Assembly (NCBI RefSeq): GCF_001598275.1
Contig: NZ_BCYQ01000008.1
Coordinates: forward strand, 32,266-96,265
Reading direction: 5' to 3'
From: Moraxella oblonga NBRC 102422
GTDB lineage: Bacteria; Pseudomonadota; Gammaproteobacteria; Pseudomonadales; Moraxellaceae
DNA length: 64,000 nt
Shown here: in pieces, positions 54,125-62,955 of the stretch
Layout: each line of letters opens with the position of its first letter
How positions within the stretch are numbered: position 1 is the stretch's first letter
Made by a program: the position numbers and the translations under genes
The notes under the pieces: model-generated
What the model was told of the DNA's origin: nothing
The model's input: the letters and a program-made list of their open reading frames with translations, nothing else
Database searches by the model: none

Positions 54125-55564
54125 ATGAACCACACCCAACTTTCCAAACAACTCATTGAAATTCCAGAAATGAGACGGATTAAAAACATTCATTTTGTTG
54201 GTATTGGCGGTGCTGGAATGTGCGGTATTGCCGAAGTGCTTGCCAATCAAGGCTACACCGTGTCAGGCTCGGACATCAAAGAAAGTGCCATTACCAGACG
54301 CCTAACCAGTCTTGGCATTATGGTCTTTATTGGACACGACAGCAAAAATATCCAAAACGCCGATGTGGTGGTGGTGTCTTCTGCCATTGACCGCACCAAC
54401 CCTGAAATTACAACCGCCTTGCAAGCTCGTATTCCTGTGGTACGCCGTGCTGATATGTTAGGGGAGCTTATGCGATACCGACACGGCATTGCGGTGGCGG
54501 GGGCACACGGCAAGACCACCACCACCAGTCTTTTGACAATGATGCTGACAGAAGAAGGGCTTGACCCCACTTATGTGATTGGCGGAAAATTAAACGCCTC
54601 TGGCAAAAACGCCTCTTTGGGCAAAAACCGCTATTTGGTTGCCGAAGCGGATGAATCAGACGCCTCGTTTTTGTCTTTACGCCCAATGGCGTGCATTGTT
54701 ACCAACATTGATGCCGACCATATGGAAACTTATGAGAACAGTTTTGATAAATTAAAACAAGCCTACATTCAATTTTTGCACAATATGCCGTTTTATGGTT
54801 TGGCGGTGTTGTGTGGCGATGACAAAGAACTTCTGTCAATGATTGATGACATTGCAAGACCTGTGATTACTTATGGGCTAGAAAAGCACAACGATGTGCA
54901 GGCGGTGGATTTGGTGGCGGACGGCACCAAAACCCATTTTACTGTACTTAGAAAAGATAAAGAGCCTTTAAAGATTACCTTAAATATCCCAGGTAAACAC
55001 AATGTCCTAAATGCACTTGGGGCGATTGCAATGGCAACGGACGAGGGCGTGTCTGATGAGGCGATAAAACGGGCGGTTGAGAAATTTGCAGGCGTGGGTC
55101 GGCGTTTTGAAAACAATGGCGTGTACCATAAGGACGATGGCGACATTGTGCTGATTGATGATTATGGTCATCACCCCACCGAAGTGTCGGCAACCATTGC
55201 CACCGCTCGCCAAAGCTACCCTGACCGCCGTTTGGTGATGATTTTTCAGCCCCACCGTTTTAGCCGTACCAGAGATTGCTTTAATGACTTTGTGGCGTGT
55301 TTGTCAAAAGTGGATAAGCTGATTTTGCTTGATGTGTATGGGGCAGGCGAGGAGGCGATTAAGGGGGCAACCAGCGATGATTTGGCACGGTCTTTGCGTG
55401 AGCGTGGGCAAGTTGAACCAATTGTCTTAAATGTCGCCGACAAAGAGGGCATTGCAGGCGTGCTAAAAGCAGGCTTAAAGGCAAATGATTTGGTCATCAC
55501 CCAAGGGGCGGGCAATGTTGGTCAGCTATGCCAAGAATTAAGGGAAAATTCGCTTTATTTGTAG
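54125..55564 (+). CDS. murC: UDP-N-acetylmuramate-L-alanine ligase
   Basis: Adds L-Ala to UDP-MurNAc, 479 residues. The N-terminal Rossmann domain has [17 protein letters not shown], the ATP P-loop is [12 protein letters not shown] (~116-127), and [13 protein letters not shown] follows. The substrate block is [13 protein letters not shown], and [11 protein letters not shown] is in the C-terminal domain. AAAGGAACA precedes the ATG. It is separated from murG by an 4.4-kb accessory islet, and from ddl by another of 1.5 kb. Confidence 0.98.
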   Translation: MNHTQLSKQLIEIPEMRRIKNIHFVGIGGAGMCGIAEVLANQGYTVSGSDIKESAITRRLTSLGIMVFIGHDSKNIQNADVVVVSSAIDRTNPEITTALQARIPVVRRADMLGELMRYRHGIAVAGAHGKTTTTSLLTMMLTEEGLDPTYVIGGKLNASGKNASLGKNRYLVAEADESDASFLSLRPMACIVTNIDADHMETYENSFDKLKQAYIQFLHNMPFYGLAVLCGDDKELLSMIDDIARPVITYGLEKHNDVQAVDLVADGTKTHFTVLRKDKEPLKITLNIPGKHNVLNALGAIAMATDEGVSDEAIKRAVEKFAGVGRRFENNGVYHKDDGDIVLIDDYGHHPTEVSATIATARQSYPDRRLVMIFQPHRFSRTRDCFNDFVACLSKVDKLILLDVYGAGEEAIKGATSDDLARSLRERGQVEPIVLNVADKEGIAGVLKAGLKANDLVITQGAGNVGQLCQELRENSLYL

Positions 55565-55573
55565 GAGGCTCGT

Positions 55574-55951
55574 ATGCATAGACAAAATAGACAATTACAA
55601 ACCGCCATTCATCATTTGCAACATTTGCCAGAAAAACAGCAACAAGTCGTCTTTGATGTGATTGAAGGGTTTTTTGAGACCACAAATGCCAAACAATCGC
55701 CAACAATTGATGAGCAAACTTGGCAAGAATGGTTAATTAACAATCAAGCCTTTATTGATAAATTGGGTTTTGAGATTGGCGATGAACCGTCCGATCATCA
55801 AAAAAGGTTTTTGATGTGGCGTGCTGATTATGAAAAAGTGCTTGCTGAGGAAGATGATTGGACAAATGAAAAGCACGATGAGTTTTGGGCAAATTTGCGT
55901 GATAGAAATGATATTGATATTGGGCAAGAAGTGAGTTTTAAATGCAATTAA
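55574..55951 (+). CDS. Antitoxin-like partner of PIN toxin
   Basis: A 125-residue, acidic and helical protein (LPEKQQQVVFDVIEGFF, later ADYEKVLAEEDDWTNEKHDEFW). Overlaps the PIN-domain gene by 10 bp and precedes it, the usual order of antitoxin then toxin. The N-terminal helix pair resembles DUF2281-like antitoxin starts, as in the gene at 56779. No classical VapB DNA-binding motif is evident to me. AGGAGG lies upstream of the ATG. Confidence 0.6.
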   Translation: MHRQNRQLQTAIHHLQHLPEKQQQVVFDVIEGFFETTNAKQSPTIDEQTWQEWLINNQAFIDKLGFEIGDEPSDHQKRFLMWRADYEKVLAEEDDWTNEKHDEFWANLRDRNDIDIGQEVSFKCN

Positions 55952-56355
55952 TCTTGCCTGATAATAATGTTTTTTCGGAAATGACCAGACCAGAAGCCAA
56001 TAAGAAAGTGGAAGCCAAGTTTTGGCAAAACTTTCATTATTTTGGTATGGCGATTACCGTTTGGCACGAACTTTTATACGGTTTGTATAATATGGAAAGC
56101 GGTAAAAGACAACAAGGGTTTGCTCATTTTATTTATGGCGATTTGGAGCAATTGCCCAAGTATTATTATGAATTAGAATGTGCTAACATTCACGCCAAAA
56201 TCCGTGCCGACTGTCGCAAAATCGGTAAATCCCTATCCTTTTCCGACAGTCAAATTGCGTCCATTGCCCTGTTTAATAACGCCATTTTGGTAACTCGCAA
56301 TGTAGACGATTTTAGGTATATTGACGGACTTGTGATTGAAAATTGGTTTGAGTAG
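55942..56355 (+). CDS. PIN-domain ribonuclease toxin (VapC-like)
   Basis: A 137-residue protein. The acidic residues of a PIN active site are in place: LPDNNVFSEM (Asp, Asn, Glu at the N-terminus), AITVWHELLYGL (Glu), SFSDSQIASIAL (Asp) and LVTRNVDDF (Asn, Asp). This is the VapC-type order, giving RNA cleavage. Overlaps the upstream antitoxin-like gene by 10 bp, so the two form a type II toxin-antitoxin pair inserted between murC and ddl. Confidence 0.85.
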   Translation: MQLILPDNNVFSEMTRPEANKKVEAKFWQNFHYFGMAITVWHELLYGLYNMESGKRQQGFAHFIYGDLEQLPKYYYELECANIHAKIRADCRKIGKSLSFSDSQIASIALFNNAILVTRNVDDFRYIDGLVIENWFE

Positions 56356-56364
56356 GGAATTTAA

Positions 56365-56742
56365 ATGGCTTATGATGTTTTTGTGTATCCTGTGGAAGGC
56401 GACAGAAATCAAAGATTGGATATCAAATGTTGGTTTTTGACTCACCCTTGTAATTATGATATTGCATTTCCTAATAAATTTGTGGCAAAAGAATTTGCTG
56501 GCGAGTTAGATTATTATGCTGTTTTTAATAAATTAGAACTGTTGAAAATCGGTAAAGATTATCAAAAATTAGCCGAATTACCCAGCACCTTAGATGAGTA
56601 TGTTCATCAGGTAAAAATTGGGCAAATTTATGAAAGTGATATGGACAAACACCATTATAAATTGCTTGATTATTTTGCAACTTTTCAAGATAAAGATACA
56701 TTTAATATTGAAGCCATTTATTGGGAAAGTGGTATGTTTTAA
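56365..56742 (+). CDS. Hypothetical protein
   Basis: 125 residues, soluble, with many Asp, Tyr and Phe (AYDVFVYPVEGDRNQRLDIKCWFLTHP, LDYYAVFNKLELLKIGKDY). No signal or membrane helix. I do not recognise a family. It starts 9 bp after the PIN gene with TAGGGAAT before the ATG, so it is probably cotranscribed with the toxin pair in the murC-ddl insert. Confidence 0.55.
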   Translation: MAYDVFVYPVEGDRNQRLDIKCWFLTHPCNYDIAFPNKFVAKEFAGELDYYAVFNKLELLKIGKDYQKLAELPSTLDEYVHQVKIGQIYESDMDKHHYKLLDYFATFQDKDTFNIEAIYWESGMF

Positions 56743-56778
56743 TATCATTCTAAAATATTGACTTAACAAGGGGTTATA

Positions 56779-57003
56779 ATGCAAACACCAACCATTCAAA
56801 CTTTGGGGCAGGCGGTAGATTATATTCAGTCTTTACCAATGTTTGAGCAAAAACAGATTTTTGGTTTGATTGATAATTTTGTGTTGGAAAAAAATAAATC
56901 CAAACAAAAAAGCACTAGCCAAAAAAAACGCACCGCAGGGACATTAAAGGGTAAAGTGGTTTTTGCCCCAGATTTTGATGAACCCTTAAAAGAGTTTGAT
57001 TAA
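56779..57003 (+). CDS. Orphan DUF2281-type antitoxin-like protein
   Basis: A 74-residue protein. The N-terminal helix (AVDYIQSLPMFEQKQIFGLIDNFV) and the C-terminal LKGKVVFAPDFDEPLKEFD match the DUF2281/VapB-like antitoxin pattern, where the last ~15 residues wrap the toxin. No toxin gene follows; ddl starts 58 bp later. It may neutralise a toxin elsewhere or be the remnant of a pair. AAGGGGTTATA precedes the ATG. Confidence 0.72.
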   Translation: MQTPTIQTLGQAVDYIQSLPMFEQKQIFGLIDNFVLEKNKSKQKSTSQKKRTAGTLKGKVVFAPDFDEPLKEFD

Positions 57004-57061
57004 CATTGTATGGTGTTTTAATTAAATAATGATTGTAAATTAATTTAAAAAGAGAAAACTT

Positions 57062-57970
57062 ATGAACGATGTAACAAAATTTGGTAAAGTCGCTGTTGTC
57101 TGCGGTGGGTTTAGTGCCGAGCGAGAAGTATCTTTAAAAAGCGGTAAGGCGGTGCTTGACGCTCTATTGTCAAAAGGTGTGGACGCTCATCATTTTGACC
57201 CACAAGAGACGGACATTTCAAAGTTGCGTGAATATGACCGTGTCTTTAATGTTTTGCACGGCACTTTTGGTGAGGACGGTGGCTTACAAGGCGTGTTGGA
57301 CGGCTTGGGTGTGCCTTATACAGGCTGTGGTGTGCTGGCATCAGCGATTGCGATGGATAAATTTCGCTGTCGTCTGCTGTGGCAAGCCCTTGATTTGCCC
57401 AATGTACCCTATGTGGTGTTAAAGGATGATAGTGATTTTGAAGCGGTGGAGGCAGATTTTGGCTTGCCTTTGTTTGTCAAGCCCGCTAGCGAGGGGTCAA
57501 GTGTGGGTGTGGTGATGATTGAAAATAAGGGCGATTTGGCAAAAGTGTATCCCACCTTAAAGCAATATCACGGCGAGATTTTGGCGGAAAAAGCCATCAC
57601 AGGCGGAGAATATGCCTTGTCGCTACTGGGCGATAGAGCCTTGCCAAGCATTCGTATCATTCCCAAAAATAAATTTTATGATTATGAGGCCAAATATTTA
57701 AGAGACGACACCACCTATCAATGCCCCTCTGATTTGACGGCTGATGAAGAAGTGCAAATGGGCAATCTTGCCAAACAAGCCTTTAATGCTATTGGCGGTC
57801 GTGGCTGGGGGCGTGTGGACTTTTTAAAGGGCGATGATGGCAAACTTTACCTTTTGGAGCTAAACACCGTCCCTGGTATGACCGACCACAGTCTTGTGCC
57901 GATGGCAAGTCGTCAGGTGGGGATTGAATTTGCTGATTTGTGTTTAGAAATTTTAACACAAACCTTGTAA
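57062..57970 (+). CDS. ddl: D-alanine-D-alanine ligase
   Basis: Joins two D-Ala for the peptidoglycan precursor, 302 residues. KVAVVCGGFSAEREVSLKSG at the start, HGTFGEDGGLQGVLDGLGVPYTG, FVKPASEGSSVGVVMI (ATP-grasp lysine), GRGWGRVDFLK, and LELNTVPGMTDHSLVP. DdlB type by position, just before ftsQ, whose start overlaps or abuts its end. Confidence 0.98.
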   Translation: MNDVTKFGKVAVVCGGFSAEREVSLKSGKAVLDALLSKGVDAHHFDPQETDISKLREYDRVFNVLHGTFGEDGGLQGVLDGLGVPYTGCGVLASAIAMDKFRCRLLWQALDLPNVPYVVLKDDSDFEAVEADFGLPLFVKPASEGSSVGVVMIENKGDLAKVYPTLKQYHGEILAEKAITGGEYALSLLGDRALPSIRIIPKNKFYDYEAKYLRDDTTYQCPSDLTADEEVQMGNLAKQAFNAIGGRGWGRVDFLKGDDGKLYLLELNTVPGMTDHSLVPMASRQVGIEFADLCLEILTQTL

Positions 57971-57990
57971 TGATAAACGGGTGGGGCAAA

Positions 57991-58716
57991 ATGACTGATG
58001 ATAATGATGTAAAACGTCCATTTTTTAGTGTGTGGCAGACAACACTGATTAGTATATTATTACTGTTAGTGGTTGGGCATTTTTTCATTAAACTCATGGG
58101 TCAGGTACCTGCTCAATCCTTGATGATTGATGATAAAAACATCACTCCCATTGAGCTAACCTCGCTCCAAGACACCTTAGAGCCACTCAAACAAGTACAA
58201 TTTTTTAGTGCTGATTTGAATCGTATTCACGATGTGGTGGCAAGGCTGTCTTGGGTGGAGAGTGTGCGTATTCAGCGTGATTGGTATCAAGGAGTGGTTG
58301 TTTCTGTAACACCAAGACGGGCAGTTGCCAATTTTGGCAGTCAGCAAATGCTTGATGCCAATGGGGTGGTATTTATTCCTGCCAACGCCAAACAGTTGAT
58401 GGATAAAAAATTGGTAACGCTCTATGGCGACCAAGAAAAATCCAAAGACATCATGCGTCAAATGCAACATATTAACACATGGTTTACACCGCTTGGGCTT
58501 CATGTGCAGGATTTGGTGTTAACTTCACGCCAAACGTGGGTGGTAAAGTTTAGTAATGGCATGCGTGTGGTGGTGGATCACGAAAATACCGAACAAAAAT
58601 TATACAGTTTGTCTAAAATCCTAAAAGGGCAATTTGAAAAGCAACTCCCTCAAATACAATCGGTAGATTTGCGATATAAAAATGGCTTTGCGATTACTTG
58701 GCGAACCAAGCGATGA
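57991..58716 (+). CDS. ftsQ: Cell division protein FtsQ
   Basis: Divisome scaffold in the inner membrane. About 241 residues, with one helix at ~15-37 (LISILLLLVVGHFFIKLMG), a periplasmic POTRA region (VQFFSADLNRIHDVVARLSWVESVRIQRDWYQGVVVSV), and a C-terminal beta domain ending VDLRYKNGFAITW. The ATG at 57991 follows GGGTGGGG; another ATG at 57970 overlaps the ddl stop. A 369-bp spacer follows before ftsA. Confidence 0.95.
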   Translation: MTDDNDVKRPFFSVWQTTLISILLLLVVGHFFIKLMGQVPAQSLMIDDKNITPIELTSLQDTLEPLKQVQFFSADLNRIHDVVARLSWVESVRIQRDWYQGVVVSVTPRRAVANFGSQQMLDANGVVFIPANAKQLMDKKLVTLYGDQEKSKDIMRQMQHINTWFTPLGLHVQDLVLTSRQTWVVKFSNGMRVVVDHENTEQKLYSLSKILKGQFEKQLPQIQSVDLRYKNGFAITWRTKR

Positions 58717-58727
58717 GCGATAAATAA

Positions 58728-58758
58728 CCACCAAACAACCATACGTCCTGTTTGGTGG
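58728..58758. other. Hairpin in the ftsQ-ftsA spacer
   Basis: CCACCAAACA (58728-58737) and TGTTTGGTGG (58749-58758) form a perfect 10-bp stem, with a T-run only after 12 more bases. It may be a weak terminator. A second stem, GCCCAC/GTGGGC at 58901-58917, lies downstream. The rest of 58717-59085 is AT-rich with no ORF I can support. Confidence 0.5.
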
Positions 58759-59017
58759 GTGCTTATGCTATTTTTTTGTAAAATCCACAAAATAGCTTTT
58801 TTATTTTTTTATTTTTATGATAAAATAATTCGGTTATTTTTGTATCAAATAAACAAAAAATAATAAAACAACACCAAACTTGTTGGTGATTGTTGATTTT
58901 GCCCACCTAGTGTGGGCGTTTTGGCATTGATGGCTTTGGCGTTTTGTTTGTCTTTTTTTGGAAAACCTCCTACCAACTTGTTAAACTTTATATGACCAGA
59001 CCACAGTTGCCTTTTTG

Positions 59018-59026
59018 TGTGGATAA
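59018..59026 (-). promoter_or_regulatory. Perfect DnaA-box match before ftsA
   Basis: TTATCCACA on the minus strand equals the DnaA-box consensus. It lies 60 bp before the ftsA start. One such 9-mer is expected by chance about every 130 kb counting both strands, so this single match is only suggestive. Confidence 0.35.
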
Positions 59027-59085
59027 CACTTTTTTATAACATATTCTAAATTTCTAAGCGTTGAAGTATTTATTTTGGTTAATTA

Positions 59086-60402
59086 ATGAAACAACATTCA
59101 CAAATTCGTGCGGTCATACATCTTAGTTCCACAGCGGTCTATACGGCAGTGGGTTATTTTGACGACCATCATAAAAAAACCAAAATCATGGCAATTGGCA
59201 TTGCCAATACAGACGCTTTTTTTGGTGGGCAAATCATCAATCGTCAGCATTTACTTAGTGCCATTCACCGCTCAGTCAGAGATGCGATGGATATGGCAGG
59301 GCTTGAATTGTTTGATGTGGGTTTGTCCTTTGCCAATGCTGGTATGAAAAGCTTTAATGCGGTTGAAGATGCTTATGTGATGGGTGATGGCACGCATCAT
59401 GCATCAGGTCAGCTCATCAGTAACGAAGACATACGTGTCACCCTTGAACGTGCCAAATTTGCTTTGGTTGGTAAACAACAATCTGCCCTACAACTTTGTG
59501 TGCAATTTGTCTCCTTAGATGGCAAGCAATTGGTAGAAGATGCGATAGGCATGCGTGCCAACCAAATTTCTATCGGCTATCACATGATGGGTATACCAAC
59601 ATCCTATTATGAGCAAATGTCTGATTTGTTGCGTTCTAATAACTTAGAAATGTATCCATCGCTGTTTGATGGGGTGGTGAGTGCCGAATACGTCTTGACT
59701 GACGAAGAAAAAGAGCGGGGCGTGTGTTTTATTGATATTGGAGCAGGAACAACAAGCGTATGCCTTTATAATAAAGGTATTTTATTACACAGTCAATGTA
59801 TAGACATTGGCGGACAGCTGGTGGACATGGATATTGCCAGCGAATTACGCATTTCTTTGTTGGAAGCTGAAACACTAAAAAAACAACACGGCTCTGCCTA
59901 TGCCCAAAACCGCCCCAAAGGAGAATTCATCACTCTCAAAAAACGTAGCGGTGGTGAGCTGACGGTGAATGTGTATGAGCTTGCCAGCATCATTGAGGCT
60001 CGTTATCAAGAGTTGTTCACTCGGATATTTCAAGAAGTGATTGATGCAGGTTTGATTGATTTTATGGAAGCTGGGGTGGTATTGGCAGGCGGGGCAACAC
60101 AGATGAACGATTTGCCAACGTTGATTAAGCATACCTTTAATGTCCCTGTTCGTGCCATGACGATTAACAAACAAATTGAAGTCTGTGCCAAGCACCTAAG
60201 TGATGATAACATCAAATTGCTAAGAAATCATCTAAAAGATGCCAAACTGCATAGTGTCATTGGTGCGTTGATGTATCAATTTAGTGAACGCTACCGCCAA
60301 GATGAACGCCATTTGTATGGCGAAACACAAGCGACAGGGTTTTTTGGGCGATTTTTGCAACAATTACAATATTGGTTTGATAAACTGCGTGCGATGCTAT
60401 AA
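59086..60402 (+). CDS. ftsA: Cell division protein FtsA
   Basis: Actin-like ATPase that anchors FtsZ to the membrane, 438 residues. The N-terminal phosphate-1 region is RAVIHLSSTAVYTAVGYF. The SHS2/1C domain spans ~85-165, GVCFIDIGAGTTSVCLYNKG is the phosphate-2 motif and GVVLAGGATQMNDLPTL the adenosine motif. The C-terminus ends in an amphipathic tail (FLQQLQYWFDKLRAML) for membrane attachment. It lies 142 bp before ftsZ, in the normal order. Confidence 0.97.
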   Translation: MKQHSQIRAVIHLSSTAVYTAVGYFDDHHKKTKIMAIGIANTDAFFGGQIINRQHLLSAIHRSVRDAMDMAGLELFDVGLSFANAGMKSFNAVEDAYVMGDGTHHASGQLISNEDIRVTLERAKFALVGKQQSALQLCVQFVSLDGKQLVEDAIGMRANQISIGYHMMGIPTSYYEQMSDLLRSNNLEMYPSLFDGVVSAEYVLTDEEKERGVCFIDIGAGTTSVCLYNKGILLHSQCIDIGGQLVDMDIASELRISLLEAETLKKQHGSAYAQNRPKGEFITLKKRSGGELTVNVYELASIIEARYQELFTRIFQEVIDAGLIDFMEAGVVLAGGATQMNDLPTLIKHTFNVPVRAMTINKQIEVCAKHLSDDNIKLLRNHLKDAKLHSVIGALMYQFSERYRQDERHLYGETQATGFFGRFLQQLQYWFDKLRAML

Positions 60403-60441
60403 CCATTAAAGTGTAAAGTTGGCGACTTTTGATAAATTTGG

Positions 60442-60470
60442 TTGATGTTCGTGGGCGTGTTTAGTATAAT
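60442..60470 (+). promoter_or_regulatory. ftsZ promoter
   Basis: TTGATG (60442-60447), a 17-base spacer and TATAAT (60465-60470), 75 bp before the ftsZ ATG. Confidence 0.68.
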
Positions 60471-60544
60471 CATATAAATATTTACCCTAATGATTTTTAT
60501 GTGTCTGATTTACATTTGATAAATCAGAATAATTGGAGAATAGT

Positions 60545-61672
60545 ATGTCAAAATACAGCATTTCAGAGGATATGCAATCTGAACACGATGGACAACCACG
60601 CTTCATCGTTTTTGGTGTTGGTGGTGGTGGTGGCAACGCTGTTGAGCATATGGTTCAACAAGGCATTCGTGGCGTTACCTTTGTAGTTGCCAATACAGAC
60701 CGCCAAGCCTTGAATTTACTTACAGTTCCTAATAAAATCCAACTAGGCAACCAAACTACTCGTGGTTTGGGTGCAGGTGCCGATCCAGAAGTAGGTCGTG
60801 AAGCAGCGGAGAGTGATGAAGACGAAATTCGCTCACTGCTTGATGGTTATGATATGGTATTCATCACTGCTGGTATGGGTGGCGGTACTGGTACAGGTGC
60901 TGCTCCTGTTGTGGCTCGTATCGCCAAAGAGATGGGTATTTTGACTGTTGCGGTTGTAACTACACCATTTGATTTTGAAGGTAAAAAGCGTGCCAAAGCT
61001 GCCAAAGAAGGCATTGAGCAACTTGCTGTCCATGTGGACTCAATCATCACCATTCCCAACCAAAAACTCCAACAAGTTTACCGCCAAATGTCACTCAAAG
61101 ATGCCTTTAAAAAGGCAGATGATGTGCTACTTCATGCGGTCAATGGTCTGGCACAGACCATCGCTACTGCGGGTGTGATGAATATTGACTTTAACGACAT
61201 TCGTACTGCCATGACTGCCAAAGGTCATGCGATGATGGGTGTAGGTCGTGCCAGTGGTGAAGACCGTGCTAGACAGGCAACCGAAAAAGCGATTCGTTCA
61301 CCATTGCTTGATGATTTACGTCTTGAAAATGCCAAAGGTCTACTCATTAACATCACCGCTGCTGAGCTGATGATGGGTGAACCAGAAGAGATTGCTTCTG
61401 TGGTGGACAGCATTACTGACCTTGAAGAGGGTAATATTTTCTACGGATTTGTAGAAGACGACAGTATGGGTGATGATATTCATGTAACGGTGATTGCCAC
61501 AGGTTTGACCATTGATGACAGACCAAAATATGTCCCACCTGTACACGCCATGCCAACTGATCATACCAGTGCATTGTCTCACCAACAACATCAAAGCCAA
61601 CCACAAATTCGCCAATCGGTCAAACGTGGTAGCGTGATTGATTATCTACAAACTCAGCAATCTAAAAACTAA
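60545..61672 (+). CDS. ftsZ: Cell division protein FtsZ
   Basis: Tubulin-like GTPase that forms the Z ring, 375 residues. FGVGGGGGNAVEHMV near the N-terminus, the tubulin signature GMGGGTGTGAAPV at ~105-117, FEGKKR and NIDFNDIRTAM are typical. A short linker rich in His and Gln leads to the C-terminal peptide VIDYLQTQQ, resembling the conserved FtsA/ZipA-binding tail. The start is the ATG at 60545 with TTGGAGAA upstream; an in-frame ATG at 60533 is less likely. Confidence 0.98.
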   Translation: MSKYSISEDMQSEHDGQPRFIVFGVGGGGGNAVEHMVQQGIRGVTFVVANTDRQALNLLTVPNKIQLGNQTTRGLGAGADPEVGREAAESDEDEIRSLLDGYDMVFITAGMGGGTGTGAAPVVARIAKEMGILTVAVVTTPFDFEGKKRAKAAKEGIEQLAVHVDSIITIPNQKLQQVYRQMSLKDAFKKADDVLLHAVNGLAQTIATAGVMNIDFNDIRTAMTAKGHAMMGVGRASGEDRARQATEKAIRSPLLDDLRLENAKGLLINITAAELMMGEPEEIASVVDSITDLEEGNIFYGFVEDDSMGDDIHVTVIATGLTIDDRPKYVPPVHAMPTDHTSALSHQQHQSQPQIRQSVKRGSVIDYLQTQQSKN

Positions 61673-61677
61673 TGGTG

Positions 61678-61712
61678 ATAAAATAAGCCCTGCCCATGCG
61701 GGGTTTATTTTT
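61678..61712 (+). terminator. Terminator after ftsZ
   Basis: AAATAAGCCCTGC / GCGGGGTTTATTT stem with two G-T pairs, then a T-run. Follows the ftsZ stop by 6 bp. Confidence 0.7.
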
Positions 61713-61724
61713 TTGGGAAATTTT

Positions 61725-62618
61725 ATGAAAATTGATTTGCATAGTCATAGCACTTGCTCCGACGGGACGTTGTCGCCACAGGATTTGGTGTCGCTTGCCA
61801 AAGATGTGGGCGTTGAGATGTTTGCTCTGACCGACCATGATACAGTGGCAGGCATTAAATTGGCTCATCAAAGAGCAAAGGAATTGGGCGTGCGTTTAAT
61901 TAATGGCGTAGAGATTAGCTGTGAGCATACATTGTCTGGCGGTTATGGTAAAAATCAGCACACGCATAAAATCATTCATGTGGTGGCACTTGATTTTAAC
62001 GATGTATCAAAAATGAGCCAAGTGCTTGGGTCGGTGCAGGACAGTAGAGAAAGGCGTGGTCAAGCGATTGTAGAAAAACTAAGTGAGCTTTTGACGAAGT
62101 TGCTAGACATGGACAAGCAAAGGTTGTGCGATGATGTTTGGCAAGCGGTGCTTGTCAAAGCAGGAGGAAATCCTAAGGCGGTGGGTCGGGCTCACATTGC
62201 TCAGGTCATGTATGAACGTGGCTGGGTGCGTACGGTACAAGAGGCATTTGACAAATATTTGGCTGATAATAAACCTGCGTATGTTGCCATTGATACTCCA
62301 AGCATGGCACAGACCATACAGACGATACATGAATGTGGCGGTATGGCGGTGCTAGCTCACCCTACTCGCTATGGGCTATCAGCAACTCGGGTACGTAAAC
62401 TCATTGCTGATTTTGCCATGCTTGGCGGTCAGGCGGTGGAACTACCTAATGGAGAGCCTATCAGTACCAGAGCCATGATTGATAGATGTGTGGCACAACA
62501 TGGACTCATGGTGTCGGTAGGAAGTGATTTTCATGGGGCGAACATGCCATGGCGCAAATTAGGGCAAGTAACTACCCCCAAAGCTGAACAGGTGGGCGTT
62601 TGGGAGCGATTTGCTTAG
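61725..62618 (+). CDS. rnm: PHP-domain phosphoesterase (RNase AM / YciV-like)
   Basis: About 297 residues. MKIDLHSHSTCSDGTLSP is the first PHP metal motif (HSH plus Cys-Ser-Asp-Gly-Thr), FALTDHDTVAG the second, NGVEISCEH the third, and SVGSDFHGANMPWRKLG the last. The architecture is that of YciV (RNase AM), a 5'-3' exonuclease acting on short RNAs and rRNA 5' ends. The ATG at 61725 begins the conserved region; the frame extends to 61638 inside ftsZ. Confidence 0.87.
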   Translation: MKIDLHSHSTCSDGTLSPQDLVSLAKDVGVEMFALTDHDTVAGIKLAHQRAKELGVRLINGVEISCEHTLSGGYGKNQHTHKIIHVVALDFNDVSKMSQVLGSVQDSRERRGQAIVEKLSELLTKLLDMDKQRLCDDVWQAVLVKAGGNPKAVGRAHIAQVMYERGWVRTVQEAFDKYLADNKPAYVAIDTPSMAQTIQTIHECGGMAVLAHPTRYGLSATRVRKLIADFAMLGGQAVELPNGEPISTRAMIDRCVAQHGLMVSVGSDFHGANMPWRKLGQVTTPKAEQVGVWERFA

Positions 62619-62630
62619 TTAAGCAAGCAA

Positions 62631-62867
62631 TTAACGTCCACCATTAACTTTATAAAACGTATCCACCTCCACCTTTTGACCATTTGGCAATTCACATACA
62701 TTGACCTGCTTGCCATTGATGATGGTTGGATTAACAAAGCCTTTTTGTTTTAAACAAAATTCGGTAGCAGGGGTGGAAATGCCCGCCATTTGCACACTTT
62801 GCGGTTCAAAGTGAACGGAGCAGGCGGATAAAGTGAATAGGGTAAATACAAAGAGTGATTTTTTCAT
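62631..62867 (-). CDS. Small DUF333-family lipoprotein
   Basis: 78 residues. A lipoprotein signal ending LSACS with lipidated Cys at ~16. The mature part (TPATEFCLKQKGFVNPTIINGKQVNVCELPNGQKVEVDTFYKV) is the DUF333 (hemolysin-like, YoaF type) module with two cysteines likely to pair. It should sit in the periplasm attached to a membrane. Function is not known. It is convergent with the PHP gene, 12 bp away. Confidence 0.85.
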   Translation of the reverse strand: MKKSLFVFTLFTLSACSVHFEPQSVQMAGISTPATEFCLKQKGFVNPTIINGKQVNVCELPNGQKVEVDTFYKVNGGR

Positions 62868-62955
62868 AAAATTACCATATTATCATAATAATAAAAGTTG
62901 ATATACCATTATATCAACTTTTAGGACAATTGCATAATTGCAAGAAATAATACAA

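Noticed and set aside
59018..59026. Replication origin near ftsA
   Set aside because: Only one DnaA box and none of the expected neighbours (dnaA, dnaN, gyrB, rpmH); not an origin.
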